Below are positions 8,017 through 15,560 of a stretch of DNA of 16,638 nt, piece after piece. The first letter of the stretch is position 1. The number at the start of each line of letters is the position of its first letter. This DNA is from Planctomycetaceae bacterium. Lineage in GTDB: Bacteria > Planctomycetota > Planctomycetia > Planctomycetales > Planctomycetaceae. Where the stretch lies: assembly GCA_003503535.1 (NCBI GenBank), contig DOCI01000100.1, positions 1 through 16,638 of the forward strand. The letters run 5' to 3'. Below the pieces are notes generated by a model. That model saw only the letters and a list, made by a program, of their open reading frames with translations, did not search any database and was not told the origin of the DNA. A program made the position numbers and the translations under genes.

Positions 8017-8113
8017 GAAAATGCCCTGGAATCTACCCAGTGAATATCACTACTTTACGGAGAGGCTGACTCGTCGGCAACCGATTGCAGTTTGAACAGT
8101 GCAATCCATCAAG

Positions 8114-11100
8114 TCAAAGGCCCAGTTCTTCCGATTCTCCACCACTGGTCGTAGCCGCATAGACCAGAGCAACATCTTCGTGTGTCAGGCCCAGGGACGC
8201 ACGAAATCGATCTAAAGCTGCGAAAATATCGATGAAAATCATGTTCAGGCAGGGCACAATGATTAATGTCAATGCGGTGGCAAAGATCAATCCATAAGTT
8301 AACGTGACGGCCATCGGAATCAGGAATTTCGCCTGAAAACTGGTCTCAAACATCAGCGGAGTCAACCCGGCGGCCGTCGTAAGCGTTGTCAGAAGAATAG
8401 CTCGGAGTCGAAGTTTCGCTCCCATCACATTGGCTTCGAGGGGATCTATCCCTCGTTTCAATCGCGTATTGATAAAGTCGACCAGCACCAGCGAATCATT
8501 TACCAGGATTCCCGAGAGCGCCAGGAAACCAATACAGCTCAGAATTGTAATCGGATTCCCGGTGATCCAGTGTCCAATAATCGCCCCCAGAATTCCGAAC
8601 GGAATAGCAGACATCACAACCAACGGCTGGAAGTAAGATTTGAACAGCCCGGCCAGCATCATATAAATCATCAGGAATGCAGCTGGCATCGCCAGTCCGA
8701 GACTGCTGAACGACTTCTGTTGTTCCTCGGTCGTGCCGGAAAAGTCAATGATGATGCCGGGATGTTCCCGCAGCATTTTGGGAACGAAATCGGATTGAAA
8801 CTGCGTCATCACCGCATTGGCGTTATTGGCGGTTGCATCCACATCGCCGTAAATGGAAATGGAGCGACGCTGCTGAGAACGATGAATACTCGTGTAACTT
8901 CGCGTTTCTTTCAGTTCGGCCACCTCAGAAATCGGAATCCAACGAAAACCTGCTTCATCATTCATGGCGACAGCATTGAGTGGATTGACCGGTCGAGGGA
9001 TTCGCAGAGCCTCCAGATTGTAAACTTCGGACCGAAACTCTTCGGGCAATCGAACCATGATTTTGACATCCTCCCGATTCCGCGTCACCCGCCGGGCCTC
9101 GACGCCGTATAAGGCATGTCTCACAAAGCCACCCAGTTCATTGACGGTAATACCAGTTGAGCGAGCCGAGGGGAGCAGTCGCAATTGAACTTCCCGTTTA
9201 CCGATATCGTAATCGTCATCCAGATCGACAACGCCATCATACGAGGCCAGTTCATTCTTCATCGCGTTGGTCACTTCGAGTAATTCCTCAAAGTTGTTGC
9301 CAGTCACCTTGATTTCAATATCTTTTCCAGCTGGCCCCCCATTCATCGCTTCCCATTTGACGGAATTGACTCCCGAGAGCGTTTCTGTCATTTTGCGAAA
9401 TGCAACGAGTAGTTCTTCGCTGGAACGTAAACCCTTGCGTTCCCGTTCATCCGCTTCCATCAGTTCGACAATCACCTGTCCTAAATGCGATTGCTGACTA
9501 CCGGCTGAGGCACCCGTGCCACCGAGGTTGATCTGTGATCCTACCGTCGTTTGTATGCTCGTCACCTCAGGGACATCTTTAACAAATTCTGAGATTCGAA
9601 TCATCGTATCGCGGGTGGTATCCACCACCGTTCCGATGGGTAATTCGACATCGGCGGTAATGGTTTCACTGTCCATTTTCTGAATGAATACGAACGGCAC
9701 GATGCCGCCAATCACTAAGCCGAGCGACATCATCACCATCGCCATCGCTCCGGCAATAGTAACGTATCTCCATTTCATCGCACCTCGCAGAATCGTTTCG
9801 TAAACACGCATCAGCACATTCTGCATGATGCGTTCCTGAAACGCTTCCACTTTTGACCAGATCCGTCCAATGCCGGATTTCGAGAGTTTTTCCTCGTGCC
9901 TTTTGTGGTCGGGCTTTTTCAAATGCTTCAAGTGAGCAGGCAGAATTAACAGGGCTTCGATGAGCGAAACGGACAAAGCCGCCAGAACCACGAGTGGAAG
10001 TTCCCGCATAAAGTCGCCGATCCGACCTTTAATAAATAGCAGCGGAGCAAACCCGGCAATGGTTGTAGAGACCGCGACAATCACAGGCCACATCACCTCC
10101 TCGGCTCCTTTCACAGCAGCCTCCGTCGGCTCCTCACCTTCTTCGACGTGTCGAAAGATATTTTCGCCAATCACAATCGCATCATCGACAATAATCCCCA
10201 GGACGATAATCAGCCCGAACATCGACAGCAGATTGATCGATACTCCGAACAGCCACATCACCAGGAACGTGCCCATAAAGGAAATCGGCAGGCCCATCCC
10301 TGCCCAGAACGCCACCCGCCAGTTCAGGAACAGGAGCAGTGAGATTAAGACGAGGATCAATCCTGATTTTCCATTACGTGTCATCAGGTCGAGACGTCCT
10401 CTGATAAAACGGGACAAATCTCCGTGCATCGCAATTTCAAAATTGTGATTAAAGGGCGTGTTATAACTCTCTTCGTAAATCTTTTCAGGGTCGGGTCGTG
10501 AAGCCATGCGGTTAATTAGTCGCTGTACTCGACTACCGATGATACGATTAAAAAGCACATCGCCCATATGCTCAAGATAGCTGAATACTGTCGGCGTTTG
10601 TCCCTCGTCATCGTCAGGTTCTTCCAGTGGCAATTGCTGCTTTCCCCGGACAAATGCTCGAACCATATCAGCAATTTGAATCGCATCCTGAGATTTCGTC
10701 TTTTGGATAATCAGCGTGACCGAAGGCTTCCCCTCGAAGTAACTTTCAATATCGACATCGACAAAATCATCTCGAATCTCGGCCACATCCCGCAGATAGA
10801 TTTTCTTTCCACTCGGCGTATTCTTGACGACAATATCGCCCAGTTCGCTCCCCTCAATTTCTTCGCCAAGTGTGCGAACATTCACATTTGCACGAGGCCC
10901 TTTCAGGTTCCCAGCCGAGACATCCAGATTGGTCGCACGGATAGCCGCGGCGACTTCTTCCAGTGTTAAGTCATACTCAAACAGCATCAGCGGGCGAACT
11001 TCAATACTGATTTCATCATCCCGAATTCCGGAAATCGTGATATCACTCACACCCGGCAATTCCAGCAGTTCATCCCGCAAATCACGAGCCGCTTTCTTCA

Positions 11101-11554
11101 GGCTCGCTTCGCTCCCCTCGCCAAACAGGGAGACCGAGAGGACAGGCAGCATCGGTTCAACATTGCGAACTGTGATCGTTTCAATATCGTCCGGCAATTC
11201 ATTATTGATAGCCCGGACTTCCGCATCGATTTCATCGCGAACCGTGTCGATATCATCGACTTCGTTGTATAGGGTCGCGACAGTCTGGCTCATGCCTTCC
11301 TGGACGGTCGACTCGACTTTCTCAATATCTTCGAGATCCCGAATCGCTTCCTCGATTTTTATCGTGACCGCTTTCTCCAGTTCATCCGGCTGGACGGCGG
11401 GATAGACGACCGAGATCATCACCTGATCCGGCCTCGTTTCCGGAAACATCTCCCGCACCAGCGTGAACGCCAGAGCTGTCCCCGCAAACAGGAGCAGGAT
11501 CATCAACATATTGACGAGAACAGAATTGTTGACACTGAAACGTGGTAACGACAT
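8114..11554 (-). CDS. RND-family efflux transporter permease (AcrB/MMPL-HAE type)
   Basis: An 1146-residue proton-driven inner-membrane exporter with the full RND plan: TM1 about 13-31, first porter domain to about 310, TM2-TM6 about 397-540, TM7 about 597-619, second porter domain, TM8-TM12 about 953-1108. TM4 keeps the proton-relay pair D457-D458 in [13 protein letters not shown]. The AcrB K940 position in TM10 is N1019 ([13 protein letters not shown]), as in other non-HAE1 RND branches. AcrB reaches TM2 and its aspartate pair about 50 residues earlier; the excess is an acidic then basic linker at about 310-380 before TM2. A further linker at 545-585 joins TM6 and TM7. No membrane-fusion or TolC-like gene adjoins it, and the upstream neighbour is divergent. 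Substrate unknown. The first ATG is used without a clear Shine-Dalgarno site. Confidence 0.92.
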   Translation of the reverse strand: MSLPRFSVNNSVLVNMLMILLLFAGTALAFTLVREMFPETRPDQVMISVVYPAVQPDELEKAVTIKIEEAIRDLEDIEKVESTVQEGMSQTVATLYNEVDDIDTVRDEIDAEVRAINNELPDDIETITVRNVEPMLPVLSVSLFGEGSEASLKKAARDLRDELLELPGVSDITISGIRDDEISIEVRPLMLFEYDLTLEEVAAAIRATNLDVSAGNLKGPRANVNVRTLGEEIEGSELGDIVVKNTPSGKKIYLRDVAEIRDDFVDVDIESYFEGKPSVTLIIQKTKSQDAIQIADMVRAFVRGKQQLPLEEPDDDEGQTPTVFSYLEHMGDVLFNRIIGSRVQRLINRMASRPDPEKIYEESYNTPFNHNFEIAMHGDLSRFIRGRLDLMTRNGKSGLILVLISLLLFLNWRVAFWAGMGLPISFMGTFLVMWLFGVSINLLSMFGLIIVLGIIVDDAIVIGENIFRHVEEGEEPTEAAVKGAEEVMWPVIVAVSTTIAGFAPLLFIKGRIGDFMRELPLVVLAALSVSLIEALLILPAHLKHLKKPDHKRHEEKLSKSGIGRIWSKVEAFQERIMQNVLMRVYETILRGAMKWRYVTIAGAMAMVMMSLGLVIGGIVPFVFIQKMDSETITADVELPIGTVVDTTRDTMIRISEFVKDVPEVTSIQTTVGSQINLGGTGASAGSQQSHLGQVIVELMEADERERKGLRSSEELLVAFRKMTETLSGVNSVKWEAMNGGPAGKDIEIKVTGNNFEELLEVTNAMKNELASYDGVVDLDDDYDIGKREVQLRLLPSARSTGITVNELGGFVRHALYGVEARRVTRNREDVKIMVRLPEEFRSEVYNLEALRIPRPVNPLNAVAMNDEAGFRWIPISEVAELKETRSYTSIHRSQQRRSISIYGDVDATANNANAVMTQFQSDFVPKMLREHPGIIIDFSGTTEEQQKSFSSLGLAMPAAFLMIYMMLAGLFKSYFQPLVVMSAIPFGILGAIIGHWITGNPITILSCIGFLALSGILVNDSLVLVDFINTRLKRGIDPLEANVMGAKLRLRAILLTTLTTAAGLTPLMFETSFQAKFLIPMAVTLTYGLIFATALTLIIVPCLNMIFIDIFAALDRFRASLGLTHEDVALVYAATTSGGESEELGL

Positions 11555-11908
11555 CGGGAAACGATCTGCCTGAGAGAATTTTAAAAAGTAAGCGGATTGA
11601 TGACTCTGTCAAAGTTTAGACCGAAGCCTCATGATTGAACAGATTACTTAATGGGAACTCATCGGCAATTGCAGATTGGGTGGCACGACCCAGAACGAAG
11701 TGATGGGCGTGGGGATCTCCCAATACCACGCTCTTCGCTATGCTCAGGGACGTGCCACACATCGCTCAATTGACCGGATTACCTAGAGGAGCTTCCCGGC
11801 AATTGCGTTCGTGATGGATCACGATACACTGATATGAGACCGTGGCGGTTTCTAAGTTTTCAATTCGCAGGTGCTTGACCTGTTTGTCCCGTTTTCAGGA
11901 AATGATTG
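11555..11908. other. Divergent spacer between RND and DUF1080 genes
   Basis: This 354-bp region must hold the promoters for both divergent genes, but I find no strong consensus pair on either strand. Its middle is taken up by the foldback repeat at 11680-11758. The 10-mer cggcaattgc occurs on both sides of that repeat (11663-11672 and 11797-11806). Confidence 0.5.
11680..11758. repeat. 79-bp foldback repeat
   Basis: Outer arms gtggcacg (11680-11687) and cgtgccac (11751-11758) are perfect complements. Inside are cgaag (11696-11700) / cttcg (11733-11737) and gcgtgg (11707-11712) / ccacgc (11726-11731), all nested, so the whole segment folds into one long interrupted hairpin. The outer motif gtggcac / gtgccac also bounds the hairpin at 12898-12952, suggesting a related class of GC-rich intergenic palindromes in this genome. 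Confidence 0.6.
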
Positions 11909-12535
11909 ATGTCTGTATTTATTTTGCGTGTTTCTGTTTTTGCGATGTTGATGTTCGTTGTCACAGGGGCGAGCGTCTCTGCTGAGGATGCCAAGTGGAT
12001 CTCTTTATTTGATGGCAAAACGCTCGATGGCTGGGAAAAAGTTGGCAAGGAAACCAGTCACTGGGAAGTGATTGATGGAGCAATCAGTGGTTCCGGAGAT
12101 GCGTCAATGCTTGTGACTACAAAAGGCCCCTACAAAAACTTTCGTTATCGAGCTGAAGTAAAAATCAACGACGGCGGCAACTCCGGTATGTATTTCCGGA
12201 CCACCGCTCAACCTGGATTTTCGAATGGTTATGAAGCCCAAATCGACAGCACACACCGCGATCCCATCCGCACCGGCTCCATTTATGGCATGTGTCACGT
12301 TTATCAGCAGCATGTGAAACCGGATACCTGGTTCACTTATGAAGTTGAAGTCCGCGATGATGTCTGGCGGGGCCGCGAAATGACGCGTATCAAAATCACA
12401 ATCGATGGTAACGAACTCTACGAATATCTCGACTTCGACAAAACCTTCAAAGAAGGCCACTTCGCATTCCAGCAACATGACCCCGGCAGCAAAGTCGACA
12501 TCCGCAAGGTCGAAGTCCAGCCTCTGGCAGACTGA
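11909..12535 (+). CDS. Secreted DUF1080 (3-keto-disaccharide hydrolase) domain protein
   Basis: A 208-residue exported protein. Residues 1-25 form a signal peptide (hydrophobic core about 10-20) with a likely cut after SVSA. The rest is a single DUF1080 domain, a concanavalin-like beta-sandwich: SLFDGKTLDGW near the mature N-terminus, DGGNSGMYFR, NGYEAQID and TGSIYG in the middle, and a terminal beta-strand ending KVEVQPLAD. Family members are abundant in planctomycetes and some cleave 3-keto-glycosides; this one has no carbohydrate-binding or cytochrome domain attached. The start is ATG 11909, preceded by AGGA eight bases upstream; an in-frame TTG at 11906 is less likely. It stands alone, divergent from the RND gene. 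Catalytic residues are not well enough defined for me to mark them. Confidence 0.88.
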   Translation: MSVFILRVSVFAMLMFVVTGASVSAEDAKWISLFDGKTLDGWEKVGKETSHWEVIDGAISGSGDASMLVTTKGPYKNFRYRAEVKINDGGNSGMYFRTTAQPGFSNGYEAQIDSTHRDPIRTGSIYGMCHVYQQHVKPDTWFTYEVEVRDDVWRGREMTRIKITIDGNELYEYLDFDKTFKEGHFAFQQHDPGSKVDIRKVEVQPLAD

Positions 12536-12675
12536 TTGCAGAATCGATCGACCGCAATTCTTTTAAAATTTTGGACACTGTGCCCACCGAGGCGAGCGTT
12601 TTTCTGATGATGACGATCATGACGTCATTGAATGGATTACACTGGTCTCGGAGTTATTGAATACAGGCTCGAAAG

Positions 12676-12691
12676 TGGGTGCAGTGCACCC
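12676..12691. repeat. Short perfect palindrome
   Basis: The sequence gggtgca-g-tgcaccc (12677-12691) is a perfect odd-centred palindrome 15 bp long in the non-coding spacer after the DUF1080 gene. It resembles an operator or small hairpin but has no T-tract. A second palindrome, atgacgtcat (12619-12628), is nearby. Neither can be given a function. Confidence 0.35.
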
Positions 12692-12725
12692 TTCAGTACT
12701 CTGTGCAATTGCGTTTATCCAAAAC

Positions 12726-12760
12726 AAAAAAACCTCGGCCCTCCCGAAGGAAGACCGAGG
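12726..12760 (-). terminator. Intrinsic terminator, minus strand
   Basis: On the minus strand a 12-bp stem (12733-12760) with two G-T pairs is closed by a TTCG tetraloop in C(TTCG)G context, and is followed directly by seven T residues (12732-12726) and then GTTTT. On the plus strand the same stem has mismatches and no downstream T-tract. It is therefore a strong one-way terminator for a transcript arriving from the right, from the 12777-13086 small-ORF region. Confidence 0.85.
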
Positions 12761-12776
12761 CTGTACTCGCGCGGGA

Positions 12777-12905
12777 CTAACGTCCTGCGTTGATAACCTC
12801 GTTTCGGATCGAAGTAGAAGCCCGTTGAATGAATTCCAACTCATCGGCAGAGGAGTCAGTATTCCGAAATTCTACTTGAAGGTGATCCTGACGAGACGGT
12901 GGCAC
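12777..12905 (-). CDS. Candidate small protein, 42 codons, just before the terminator
   Basis: A GTG-started frame encodes 42 residues ending NEVINAGR, with stop TAG 17 bp upstream of the terminator stem. The composition is protein-like: hydrophilic with spaced aliphatic residues and a central acidic helix-prone stretch (SSADELEFIQRAS). No family is recognised. The GTG lies inside the 3' arm of the hairpin at 12898-12952 and has no Shine-Dalgarno site of its own, so translation would depend on opening that hairpin. The frame stays open upstream for another 18 codons without ATG. The opposite strand is also open in the same phase, but that frame runs through the terminator, which favours the minus strand. 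It could instead be the 3' part of a non-coding RNA. Confidence 0.4.
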   Translation of the reverse strand: MPPSRQDHLQVEFRNTDSSADELEFIQRASTSIRNEVINAGR

Positions 12906-12952
12906 TCGGGCAACAGCCCGCCGACCGTCCGCCCGTGTTAAGCGGTGCCACC
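12898..12952 (-). promoter_or_regulatory. Hairpin joining a Cys-rich short ORF to the next start codon
   Basis: Perfect 8-bp arms at 12898-12905 and 12945-12952 (ggtggcac/gtgccacc) enclose a smaller hairpin cgggc-aaca-gcccg (12907-12920, plus-strand reading). In minus-strand RNA the 5' arm is codons 11-13 of the 14-codon ORF, and the 3' arm contains the GTG of the 42-codon ORF. A second cgggc copy near 12929-12935 could pair with the same gcccg, allowing an alternative fold. This layout suits leader-peptide control of translation; it is inferred from structure alone. Confidence 0.45.
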
Positions 12953-12982
12953 TCTCTGGCTACAACAACAGTCACTTGTCAC
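12938..12982 (-). CDS. Candidate 14-codon leader peptide with Cys-Cys-Cys
   Basis: The frame reads MTSDCCCSQRGGTA from GTG 12982 to TAA. Its start overlaps the stop of the preceding 35-codon ORF as GTGA, and a good Shine-Dalgarno sequence GGAGG lies about 8 nt upstream. Three consecutive TGT codons (5-7) precede the arm of the hairpin at 12945-12952, which the ribosome must pass to reach the stop. Cys-codon runs in short upstream ORFs are known in actinobacterial cysteine-responsive attenuation; here that is only an analogy. Very short ORFs arise by chance, so the call rests on the ribosome site, the coupling and the hairpin position together. Confidence 0.35.
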   Translation of the reverse strand: MTSDCCCSQRGGTA

Positions 12983-13086
12983 AAAACCACCTCCTCTCTA
13001 TAAATCGAATCAATCGCTTCGGCCGACAAGCCAATCAGCCTCTTCGCGACGAATTGTCCTGCCACGTCGCGTTCAACGCGGCCCAT
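12979..13086 (-). CDS. Candidate small protein, 35 codons, first in a minus-strand mini-operon
   Basis: The frame starts at ATG 13086 (MGRVERDVAGQF...) and ends REEVVL at TGA 12979, overlapping the next short ORF by GTGA. It reads as a charged amphipathic helix-rich peptide; no family is recognised. The frame is open a further 23 codons upstream (to a stop at 13156-13158) with only a GTG (13104) as extra start. A TTGTCA-17 bp-AAGAAT promoter match ends about 8 bp before the ATG, so the message could be almost leaderless. It may also be the remnant 3' end of a longer, decayed gene. The downstream terminator on this strand is the main reason to take it seriously. Confidence 0.42.
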   Translation of the reverse strand: MGRVERDVAGQFVAKRLIGLSAEAIDSIYREEVVL

Positions 13087-13094
13087 GTACTGAG

Positions 13095-13123
13095 ATTCTT
13101 GCACCCGGAACCAACTCTGACAA
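13095..13123 (-). promoter_or_regulatory. Candidate promoter of the minus-strand mini-operon
   Basis: On the minus strand TTGTCA (13118-13123) and AAGAAT (13095-13100) are 17 bp apart. The predicted start near 13088 is two bases before the ATG at 13086, which would give a near-leaderless message ending at the 12726-12760 terminator (about 360 nt). Confidence 0.35.
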
Positions 13124-13552
13124 TACGGATTCTGGAAGAAAATCGAAAAACTCGTTCAATCCAAAAAAAACGACTGGACATCGCTGCCCCCCGGATGCAA
13201 TCACCACGGCACTGACACAGGACATTTCGGGAGGTTCGCAAGAAAAACGCCGGACTTATTTTCGATATCCAAATTTGTTATCAATACCCAAAGTTAAGCA
13301 AGGATGGCGGTGGCGATCTCGAAGACAAATTCCCGAACATACAACCTTCGGGGGCTTCCACTAAAACAGAGCGCCCCAGCCCCCCATTGTTGGATTGTTT
13401 CAGGCCACTACGGCCAGATCATTAACCGGCAACGTAAACTGAATGAGGATGAATCCTCACGGCGCTCACATTCGATCCTGGTTATAACGTGTGGAAGTCA
13501 TAACAGTATATTTTGGTGCTGATCATCCATCGTCTTCTGATACAATCAACTC
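13124..13552. other. Non-coding spacer upstream of the AtpZ-like gene
   Basis: I find no convincing gene. Small hairpins are present: cccgaa/ttcggg (13332-13352 region), ggcc-actac-ggcc (about 13403-13415) and tgagga-tgaa-tcctca (13444-13459). The last has the same stem as the hairpin at 413-428. A purine/pyrimidine-skewed tract (eight A at 13163-13170) is also visible. Weak ORFs on both strands here lack ribosome sites and family patterns. Confidence 0.5.
13541..13546 (+). promoter_or_regulatory. Candidate -10 element for a leaderless AtpZ-like mRNA
   Basis: TACAAT at 13541-13546 lies seven bases before the ATG at 13553, so transcription would begin at or next to the start codon. No good -35 box is seen at 16-18 bp upstream. 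There is no Shine-Dalgarno sequence before this ATG, which fits a leaderless message. Confidence 0.3.
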
Positions 13553-13789
13553 ATGACAAACGCATCCGAGCCGGAAAACTCAGCCGACGACAAACCGACG
13601 TCACCCTTTATCGAGGCGATGCGGACGATTTCTCACGTCACGACGGCTGTCGCACTCATGCTGATATGTGGCGGAATTGGCTATGCGATTGACCGGTGGC
13701 TGGCAATCACGTTCTTTGCTCTGCTTGGTTTTGGTGGAGGAGCAGTGCTCGGCATTCGGTATCTTATTCGGATGACGTCGGATCGTTAG
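13553..13789 (+). CDS. AtpZ/AtpI-like two-helix membrane protein
   Basis: A 78-residue protein with a polar N-terminal 25 residues and two transmembrane helices (about 27-45 and 51-71) around GYAIDRWL (43-50). GYxxDRWL after the first helix and a Gly-rich second helix (GFGGGAVLG) are the pattern of the ATPase_gene1 (AtpZ/AtpI) family, which sits at the head of F0F1-ATP synthase operons and aids c-ring assembly or Mg/Ca uptake. Here no atp gene follows: the next gene is convergent and overlaps the 3' end by 26 bp. It may be a stand-alone paralogue. The family match is by pattern on a short protein, so other two-helix families cannot be excluded. Confidence 0.65.
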   Translation: MTNASEPENSADDKPTSPFIEAMRTISHVTTAVALMLICGGIGYAIDRWLAITFFALLGFGGGAVLGIRYLIRMTSDR

Positions 13790-15413
13790 GAGTCGGGACT
13801 GGAGCCGTGGCATGTTTGGGACCAATGGGTAAATCGTCAGTCGGGTGCGCTAATGTTTGAATTCGTTCGACAGTCGGATGATGCAGAATTAAACCAGCCG
13901 ATTCGACATAAGCCCCCAGGTGTCCACAGGAAAATGATTCATCAGCCAAGCTCAATAACACATGATGGTCGAGTGAAAATTCGATGTAATTATTGACCAC
14001 CAGCAAGCTGATCTCGAAATCCATTGCATCCGTGTTTCGCCAGTATGCAGCCTGCAATAGTCTGTAAGCAAAGGCTTCCTGAGAACCATTTTCGTTGCGA
14101 TGCCCCCAGGCTCGTAACTGGGCGACACCTTTCAACAAATCCAGTGAGAGGTAATAACCATCACTGGATTCGGGATCGATGCGAAACAGAAAACCGCACT
14201 TACCCTCACCGGAGAGACGGATTTTTGTCTTGAAGCGGAAACAGTCAAAGACGGGCGAAAACAGGAATCCCTGAAAGCCGGCATTGGAGCGGAGTTCGTA
14301 ATCCTGTACTTCCGGATGATAGGTGACCGAACTGTTTTCGTGATGATACAGCAGCGCAATTGGGTTGAGTTGCGGGGGTTTGAGCATTGCTTCGACGATG
14401 TCATCAAACGCTTCAATCGTCTGCATTGCCAGGCGACCATCGGGACGCTGGACAATTCGCTTCGGGGGCGGCATCAGATTTTTTCGATTACGAATGGAAG
14501 AATCAGCCGTATAAAAGTTCCACAAGAGTGGTCCCTGGTCATCATAACTGACTCGCCCCGCATAATTCCCTCCGGCCAGCAGCACGTTTTCATAGTAGTT
14601 GTTCCAAGGCCCCTTTAAATCATCAGCATACCAGTAACGGATTTTCGCATCTTCGCGAATGCTGCCGATTAGATAATACCGCTGACCGAATTTGATGATA
14701 TTGGGAACTTCAATGTCATCGTATTGACCCGGATGATGAAGCGGTGGGAGGACTTCGAATTCGTTGGGAGTTGATTCTTTGGCGATCCCAACGCAGCCTC
14801 TGCGTATTGTAGGGCCATACGGAACACGGGAAGCGGTCAACAAATACCCTTCGTCATTGTCCCGAAAATAATAAGGATCGCGAAAACTGACCCAGGCATG
14901 GTCGTGAGCGGGTTCGGATTCGTAGTAAGGCGAAGTTGAGCATAGGGGCTGAAACGGTTTGCAGTTCATATTTTCCGGCAAATGGAATTTCTTGTCCGGG
15001 ATTTTGTGCCACTCAATCAGATCACAACTTCGAGCCAGACCAATTCGCTGAATCTTTCCCTCATCTTTCAGGGAAATGCCCGTATAAAAAATCCGCCACC
15101 AGCCCGCCTCGTGAGGATCCGGACTGACGTGCATCGTCCAGAGCATGTAGTCGTCCCAGGAACCGGGATCGCTAATAAAAATCGCATTCTGGATTCGCTT
15201 CCAGTTCAGGCCATCTTTACTGATCGCGTGGGCGATAAAATCGTGATTCGGTAACACGAGATGGAACAGGTGATAAATGCCATCGTGCCACAGCACATCG
15301 ACATCACCCATGGTTTTGAACGTGGAAGCAAAGCTGTTGTACATTGTGAAAGACGAGCGATTAGAGGTGAGTAGTGTGAGTTGGATGATTGATCGCCAGT
15401 TGATTCTCAACAT
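13764..15413 (-). CDS. GH32-like glycoside hydrolase (five-bladed beta-propeller plus beta-sandwich)
   Basis: A 549-residue protein without a signal peptide. The N-terminal propeller (about 30-330) shows GDVDVLWHDGIYHLFHL with candidate nucleophile D37 where classic GH32 enzymes have WMNDPNG, then AISKDGLNW (63-71), FRDPYYF with R178-D179 (stabiliser), and DDIEVPN with candidate acid/base E235 (classic ECP). A C-terminal beta-sandwich (about 380-520) resembles the GH32 C-terminal module. The likely substrate is a beta-fructofuranoside, but the altered first and third motifs make this uncertain; a GH43-like specificity is possible. The start may be ATG codon 24 (15344), immediately before YNSFASTFKT, since residues 1-23 look unlike the family; the longer ORF is given. 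It converges on the AtpZ-like gene with a 26-bp overlap. Confidence 0.68.
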   Translation of the reverse strand: MLRINWRSIIQLTLLTSNRSSFTMYNSFASTFKTMGDVDVLWHDGIYHLFHLVLPNHDFIAHAISKDGLNWKRIQNAIFISDPGSWDDYMLWTMHVSPDPHEAGWWRIFYTGISLKDEGKIQRIGLARSCDLIEWHKIPDKKFHLPENMNCKPFQPLCSTSPYYESEPAHDHAWVSFRDPYYFRDNDEGYLLTASRVPYGPTIRRGCVGIAKESTPNEFEVLPPLHHPGQYDDIEVPNIIKFGQRYYLIGSIREDAKIRYWYADDLKGPWNNYYENVLLAGGNYAGRVSYDDQGPLLWNFYTADSSIRNRKNLMPPPKRIVQRPDGRLAMQTIEAFDDIVEAMLKPPQLNPIALLYHHENSSVTYHPEVQDYELRSNAGFQGFLFSPVFDCFRFKTKIRLSGEGKCGFLFRIDPESSDGYYLSLDLLKGVAQLRAWGHRNENGSQEAFAYRLLQAAYWRNTDAMDFEISLLVVNNYIEFSLDHHVLLSLADESFSCGHLGAYVESAGLILHHPTVERIQTLAHPTDDLPIGPKHATAPVPTPNDPTSSE

Positions 15414-15503
15414 CCCATGAAAGTCTCGTGAATTCCCGGAGAGATCAGGTTAAGAAGTGAGAAAGGATTTGAAAACCCTCTTCCCAAAGGGAGGAAGTTG
15501 ACT

Positions 15504-15509
15504 TATAAT
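15504..15509 (+). promoter_or_regulatory. Consensus -10 box TATAAT
   Basis: A perfect TATAAT at 15504-15509 abuts TTGACT (15498-15503) with no spacer, so the latter cannot serve as its -35; the 17-bp position upstream (15481-15486) is a poor match. Predicted start is near 15516, upstream of the ATGs at 15561 and 15570 and downstream of the TTG at 15498. Confidence 0.35.
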
Positions 15510-15560
15510 GAACGATCGTCCAATTTTCTTTCACTCAAGTTTGGATATCATACAACTCTT

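Noticed and set aside
10824..11405. Long serine-rich plus-strand ORF
   Set aside because: Exact antisense shadow of the acidic, isoleucine-rich first porter domain of the RND gene.
12657..12941. 94-codon plus-strand ORF
   Set aside because: It reads straight through the minus-strand terminator and is in phase opposite the 42-codon ORF; openness is explained by that overlap.
12900..12990. Programmed frameshift (prfB-like) joining the 14- and 42-codon ORFs
   Set aside because: No CTTTGA or slippery heptamer is present; the GCT-TAA junction resembles none of the known shift sites, and the downstream ORF has its own GTG.
13035..13241. 68-codon minus-strand ORF starting MRTSRNVLCQ
   Set aside because: Cys/Arg/Ser-rich shadow-like composition, no ribosome site, and it conflicts with the better-supported 35-codon frame.
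12945..13364. 139- and 79-codon plus-strand ORFs in the large spacer
   Set aside because: Composition (Pro/Ser/Arg rich) and lack of ribosome sites or motifs; antisense to the terminator-backed transcript.
13020..13552. tmRNA, SRP RNA, 6S RNA or RNase P RNA in the large spacer
   Set aside because: None of the conserved core sequences (such as a tRNA-like end with CCA or a GGTTCGA loop) is visible on either strand.
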